DNA of 7,900 nt from assembly GCA_955652795.1 (NCBI GenBank), contig CATPBQ010000176.1:1-7900 (forward strand), written 5' to 3'. Positions 6,003 to 7,900 of the stretch are shown in pieces. Under the pieces are notes generated by a model. That model was not told the DNA's origin, did no database searches, and was given only the letters and a program-made list of their open reading frames with translations. This DNA comes from an uncultured Steroidobacteraceae bacterium (lineage in GTDB: Bacteria; Pseudomonadota; Gammaproteobacteria; Steroidobacterales; Steroidobacteraceae). A program made the translations under genes and the position numbers. Every line of letters begins with the position of its first letter. Position 1 is the first letter of the stretch.

Positions 6003-7439
6003 TCAGGCGCCGGGAATCGCGTGGCTGAATGTGTCCGGGGCCGGGGCGCCCTGGGCGGCGGGTGCGTGGGTGACCGTCGCGCTGTGCGTGGACACCGCTT
6101 CTCCGGGCTGCCACTCCAGCAGCGTGAGGTAACGCTGGATACGATCCACGAACTGCACCGGTTCCCAGCCGCGGGCGTAACCGCGCCTGGCGTGCGCGTA
6201 CCAGCGCTCCTGCGCGAGCAGCGGCAGGCGCGCACGCACCTCTGCCCAGGAGTCGGCGTTGTTGCCGAGTGCCTGGGTGATGATGCGCGCGTCCTCCAGG
6301 TGCCCGAAGCCCACGTTGTAGGCGGCAACCGTGAGCCAGGTACGGTCGGGCTCCGGAATGCGCTCCGGGATCTTGGCGCGCACCTGGGCGAGATAGCGCG
6401 CGCCCGCGAAAATGCTCTGCTGGGGGTTGCTGCGGTCCTTGATGCCCATGGCGTGTGCCGTGTCTGCGGTGAGCATCATCACCCCGAGGGCTCCGTCGCC
6501 GGATTCGGCGCGTGCCTCCCATTTCGACTCCTGGTAACCGATCGCGGCCAGCAGGCGCCAGTCCGTGCCCGACTGTGCGGCTGCCTGCTCGAACCACGAA
6601 CGGTAAGCGGGAAGCCGGTCGCCGACGTGGGTCTGGAACTCGCGCGATTCCTCGTAGGCAAAGCGGCGCGTGTCCCCGGATGCCTGCTGCACGAGCCGCG
6701 CCAGTGCGCCTGAGGCCTGCAGGTCGTGAAAGAAAATGTTGACGCTCGCGAGCAGATCCGGCGCGCCGTGCCGCACCAGCCATTGCACCGGCCGCTCCTG
6801 CGGCAGCGCAAAGCCCACCAGCACGTTCGGGTACAAATGATGGGCAAAGGAGAATTCACGCGCGTCGGTGATGGCGTAATCCACCCTGCCGGCGTCAACG
6901 TCCTCCACCGGGTCGGCCGCGGTCGGCGCGGTTTCCACCCACTGCAGGGCGGGCGCGACGGTGCTCTTCAGGTGCTGCAGGATGCGCTCCTGCGGACTGC
7001 CGGCGCGCACCGCGAGTTTCGCCGCTTCCAGTTGCAGCGTGTCCCGCGGCTGCACGCGGCTGCGCTGGTAGACCACCAGCTGCGGGATGCGCGCGTAGGG
7101 TTGGGCCGCATCCCCTGCGCGGCTCCAGTCCGGTGTGTCGGTGAGCGATGCCGCGGCGATATCGGCGCGGCCGGCGACGAGTTCCGCCTGCATCGCCTCC
7201 TCGTTGTCGAGCGCATACATGGTGAGTGTCACGCCCAGCCGCGCCGCATAGGCACGCGCCAGATCGAACTCCAGCCCCTCGCTGCCCTGCGCGCCCAGGT
7301 AGTAACAGGTCGGCAGATTGAGCGTGACCACGCGCAGCTCGCCGCGCGCGCGGATCGCATCGAGGGTGACGGTCGCGGTCCTGCCGCAGCCCGCGAGCCA
7401 GGCAAGCAAGGTGACGACGGCGGTGAGGAATGCGCGCAC
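6003..7439 (-). CDS. mltF: Membrane-bound lytic murein transglycosylase F (lipoprotein)
   Basis: Cleaves the MurNAc-GlcNAc bond of peptidoglycan to give 1,6-anhydroMurNAc ends; attached to the outer membrane. The product is 478 aa (E. coli 518). From the GTG start it reads VRAFLTAVVTLLAWLAGC, a lipoprotein signal with lipobox LAGC and lipidated Cys18; Gly19 does not signal inner-membrane retention. A periplasmic substrate-binding-like (SBP_bac_3) domain spans about residues 28-265 (RGELRVVTLN). The SLT catalytic domain is about 285-420, with catalytic Glu304 in YQESKW, then GVMMLT and AAYNVGFGHLEDA. The C-terminus is an Ala/Pro-rich tail. The start at 7439 was chosen because GGGGAGGG precedes it by 3 nt and because the frame stays open further only across the opposite-strand tRNA gene. 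No key residue is missing. Confidence 0.96.
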   Translation of the reverse strand: MRAFLTAVVTLLAWLAGCGRTATVTLDAIRARGELRVVTLNLPTCYYLGAQGSEGLEFDLARAYAARLGVTLTMYALDNEEAMQAELVAGRADIAAASLTDTPDWSRAGDAAQPYARIPQLVVYQRSRVQPRDTLQLEAAKLAVRAGSPQERILQHLKSTVAPALQWVETAPTAADPVEDVDAGRVDYAITDAREFSFAHHLYPNVLVGFALPQERPVQWLVRHGAPDLLASVNIFFHDLQASGALARLVQQASGDTRRFAYEESREFQTHVGDRLPAYRSWFEQAAAQSGTDWRLLAAIGYQESKWEARAESGDGALGVMMLTADTAHAMGIKDRSNPQQSIFAGARYLAQVRAKIPERIPEPDRTWLTVAAYNVGFGHLEDARIITQALGNNADSWAEVRARLPLLAQERWYAHARRGYARGWEPVQFVDRIQRYLTLLEWQPGEAVSTHSATVTHAPAAQGAPAPDTFSHAIPGA

Positions 7440-7479
7440 GAACCCTCCCCTCGCCACGCGGCCTTTCGCTAGAATACCA
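7440..7479 (-). promoter_or_regulatory. Putative mltF promoter (extended -10) and RBS
   Basis: On the minus strand TGGTATTCT (7479-7471) fits an extended -10 element (TGn plus TATTCT, 4 of 6 to consensus). No good -35 is visible 17 nt upstream. Expected transcription start is near 7464, giving a leader of about 25 nt. The leader contains the purine-rich GGGGAGGG just before the GTG start. Support is moderate: the extended -10 is short and the spacing of the Shine-Dalgarno to the start is tight. Confidence 0.45.
7470..7475 (+). promoter_or_regulatory. Putative -10 element for tRNA-Ser
   Basis: TAGAAT (5 of 6 to TATAAT) lies 28 nt before the mature tRNA 5' end and is followed by the GC-rich CCAGCCCCGC, as at many stable-RNA promoters. 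I could not find a clear -35: TCGCCA at 7451-7456 is similar but too close (13-nt spacer). The element shares five base pairs with the proposed mltF -10 on the other strand. Confidence 0.45.
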
Positions 7480-7503
7480 GCCCCGCAACACCCGTGCGGA
7501 GCC

Positions 7504-7596
7504 GGAGAGGTACCGAAGCGGTCATAACGGCGCCGACTCGAAATCGGATGGTCGGGTAAAACCGGCACGTGGGTTCGAATCCCACCCTCTCCGCCA
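7504..7596 (+). tRNA. tRNA-Ser(CGA)
   Basis: Reads UCG serine codons. The 93-nt gene folds as a class II tRNA. Acceptor stem is GGAGAGG (7504-7510) with CCTCTCC (7586-7592), discriminator G73, and an encoded CCA at 7594-7596. D-stem is CCG/CGG. The anticodon loop CTCGAAA has anticodon CGA at 7539-7541. A long variable arm pairs GTCGG with CCGGC, and the T-arm is GTGGG-TTCGAAT-CCCAC. Serine identity is supported by the class II arm, G73 and the anticodon. One oddity is a G27-A43 mismatch at the top of the anticodon stem with C at position 26. It is transcribed away from mltF and toward a minus-strand gene whose stop lies 17 nt further on. Confidence 0.97.
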
Positions 7597-7613
7597 TGAG
7601 TACCGCGCTGCGC

Positions 7614-7900
7614 TCACGATGCCGGTTTCTTCAACACCTCGCGGTAAGCCGCGGCGAACGCCTCGACAAACGTGTGGGGCAGATGATCCGCCGGCATCTC
7701 GATGAGGTTGCGATAGAAGGTCGTAAACAGATCCCAGTACTGCCCCTTGTCGGCCGAACGGGTTTTGCCACGGCGCGCCGCGCGCTCGAAGCGCGCCTCG
7801 AGTTCCGCCGGATCCAGGCGGTCGAGGAATTCCACAAATGCCGCGCGCGTCGCGAGCGCGGCGGCACCTTCGTGAGTCTTCGCTTCCGCGACCATTTCGC
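7614..7900 (-). CDS. C-terminal part of a possible type VI secretion FHA-domain protein
   Basis: The reading frame is open from the right edge to a TGA at 7614-7616; about 95 codons are visible and the start is most likely outside the window. An ATG at 7895 is in frame, but only 5 nt upstream are visible and no ribosome site can be judged. The visible part is helical and charged, with FVEFLDRLDPAELEARFERA, then KGQYWDLFTTFYRNL, then LPHTFVEAFAAAYREVLKK. This order (DP-LE-RF, then YW-L--FYR-L, then F-EAFA-AY) resembles, from memory, the C-terminal domain of T6SS-associated FHA proteins (TagH/ImpI type), which take part in assembling or regulating the secretion machine. The FHA domain itself is not in the window, so the assignment is tentative. 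It could instead be an uncharacterised helical protein. Coding status is well supported by frame and codon use; function is inferred. Confidence 0.6.
   Translation of the reverse strand, partial: EMVAEAKTHEGAAALATRAAFVEFLDRLDPAELEARFERAARRGKTRSADKGQYWDLFTTFYRNLIEMPADHLPHTFVEAFAAAYREVLKKPAS

Noticed and set aside
5993..6003. AGGC-TAA-GCCT inverted repeat by the mltF stop
   Set aside because: A 4-bp stem of this size is expected by chance in GC-rich sequence and no T-run follows on either strand.
6021..7472. Plus-strand frames (6021-6713, 6726-7472) opposite mltF
   Set aside because: They are antisense to MltF with its complete catalytic motifs, and show no domain or start signal of their own.
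7597..7616. Possible hairpin after tRNA-Ser (TGAG ... CTCA)
   Set aside because: Only a 4-bp outer and 3-bp inner stem with a bulge and no T-run; too weak to call a terminator.
1..7900. CRISPR array, insertion sequence, prophage, toxin-antitoxin or novel defence system
   Set aside because: No regularly spaced repeats, terminal inverted repeats, integrase or transposase motifs were seen, and nearly all bases are explained by core genes. The only possibly accessory gene is the partial one at the right edge.

Overview
The window is GC-rich chromosomal DNA, almost fully coding, from what is most likely a gammaproteobacterium. The gene set guaB-guaA, xseA, tadA and mltF sits close together in Escherichia coli and Pseudomonas (established knowledge). 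The protein sequences align well with those families. High GC and the M23 peptidase next to xseA point toward a Pseudomonas-, Xanthomonas- or Nevskia/Steroidobacter-like lineage, but I cannot place it more exactly by eye.

Layout: (1) Positions 1-3135, minus strand: the guaBA purine operon. guaB is complete at 488 aa. guaA lacks only about its last four codons at the window edge. (2) Positions 3136-3189: a 54-bp divergent control region. It carries a strong sigma70-type promoter so close to guaB that the guaBA mRNA looks leaderless, plus the ribosome binding site of xseA. (3) Positions 3190-5948, plus strand: a tightly packed xseA - M23 peptidase - tadA unit, with a 1-nt gap and then a 17-nt overlap. 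(4) Positions 5949-6002: a short convergent gap with a GC-rich hairpin. (5) Positions 6003-7439, minus strand: mltF, a lytic transglycosylase lipoprotein. (6) Positions 7440-7503: divergent control region between mltF and a tRNA gene, where the two -10 elements appear to overlap. (7) Positions 7504-7596, plus strand: tRNA-Ser(CGA). (8) From 7614 to the right edge, minus strand: the C-terminal end of a gene that resembles the C-terminal domain of type VI secretion FHA-domain proteins.

Functionally, GuaB and GuaA convert IMP to XMP to GMP. ExoVII large subunit acts in DNA repair. TadA makes the inosine wobble base in tRNA. The M23 peptidase and MltF act on envelope peptidoglycan. No stretch above 300 bases lacks a gene, and I see no CRISPR array, insertion sequence, prophage or origin. 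I found no undescribed system. The points most worth a second look are the apparently leaderless guaB start, a 33-residue low-complexity N-terminal extension on GuaA, the overlapping divergent -10 elements, and the partial T6SS-like gene beside tRNA-Ser where purL might have been expected.
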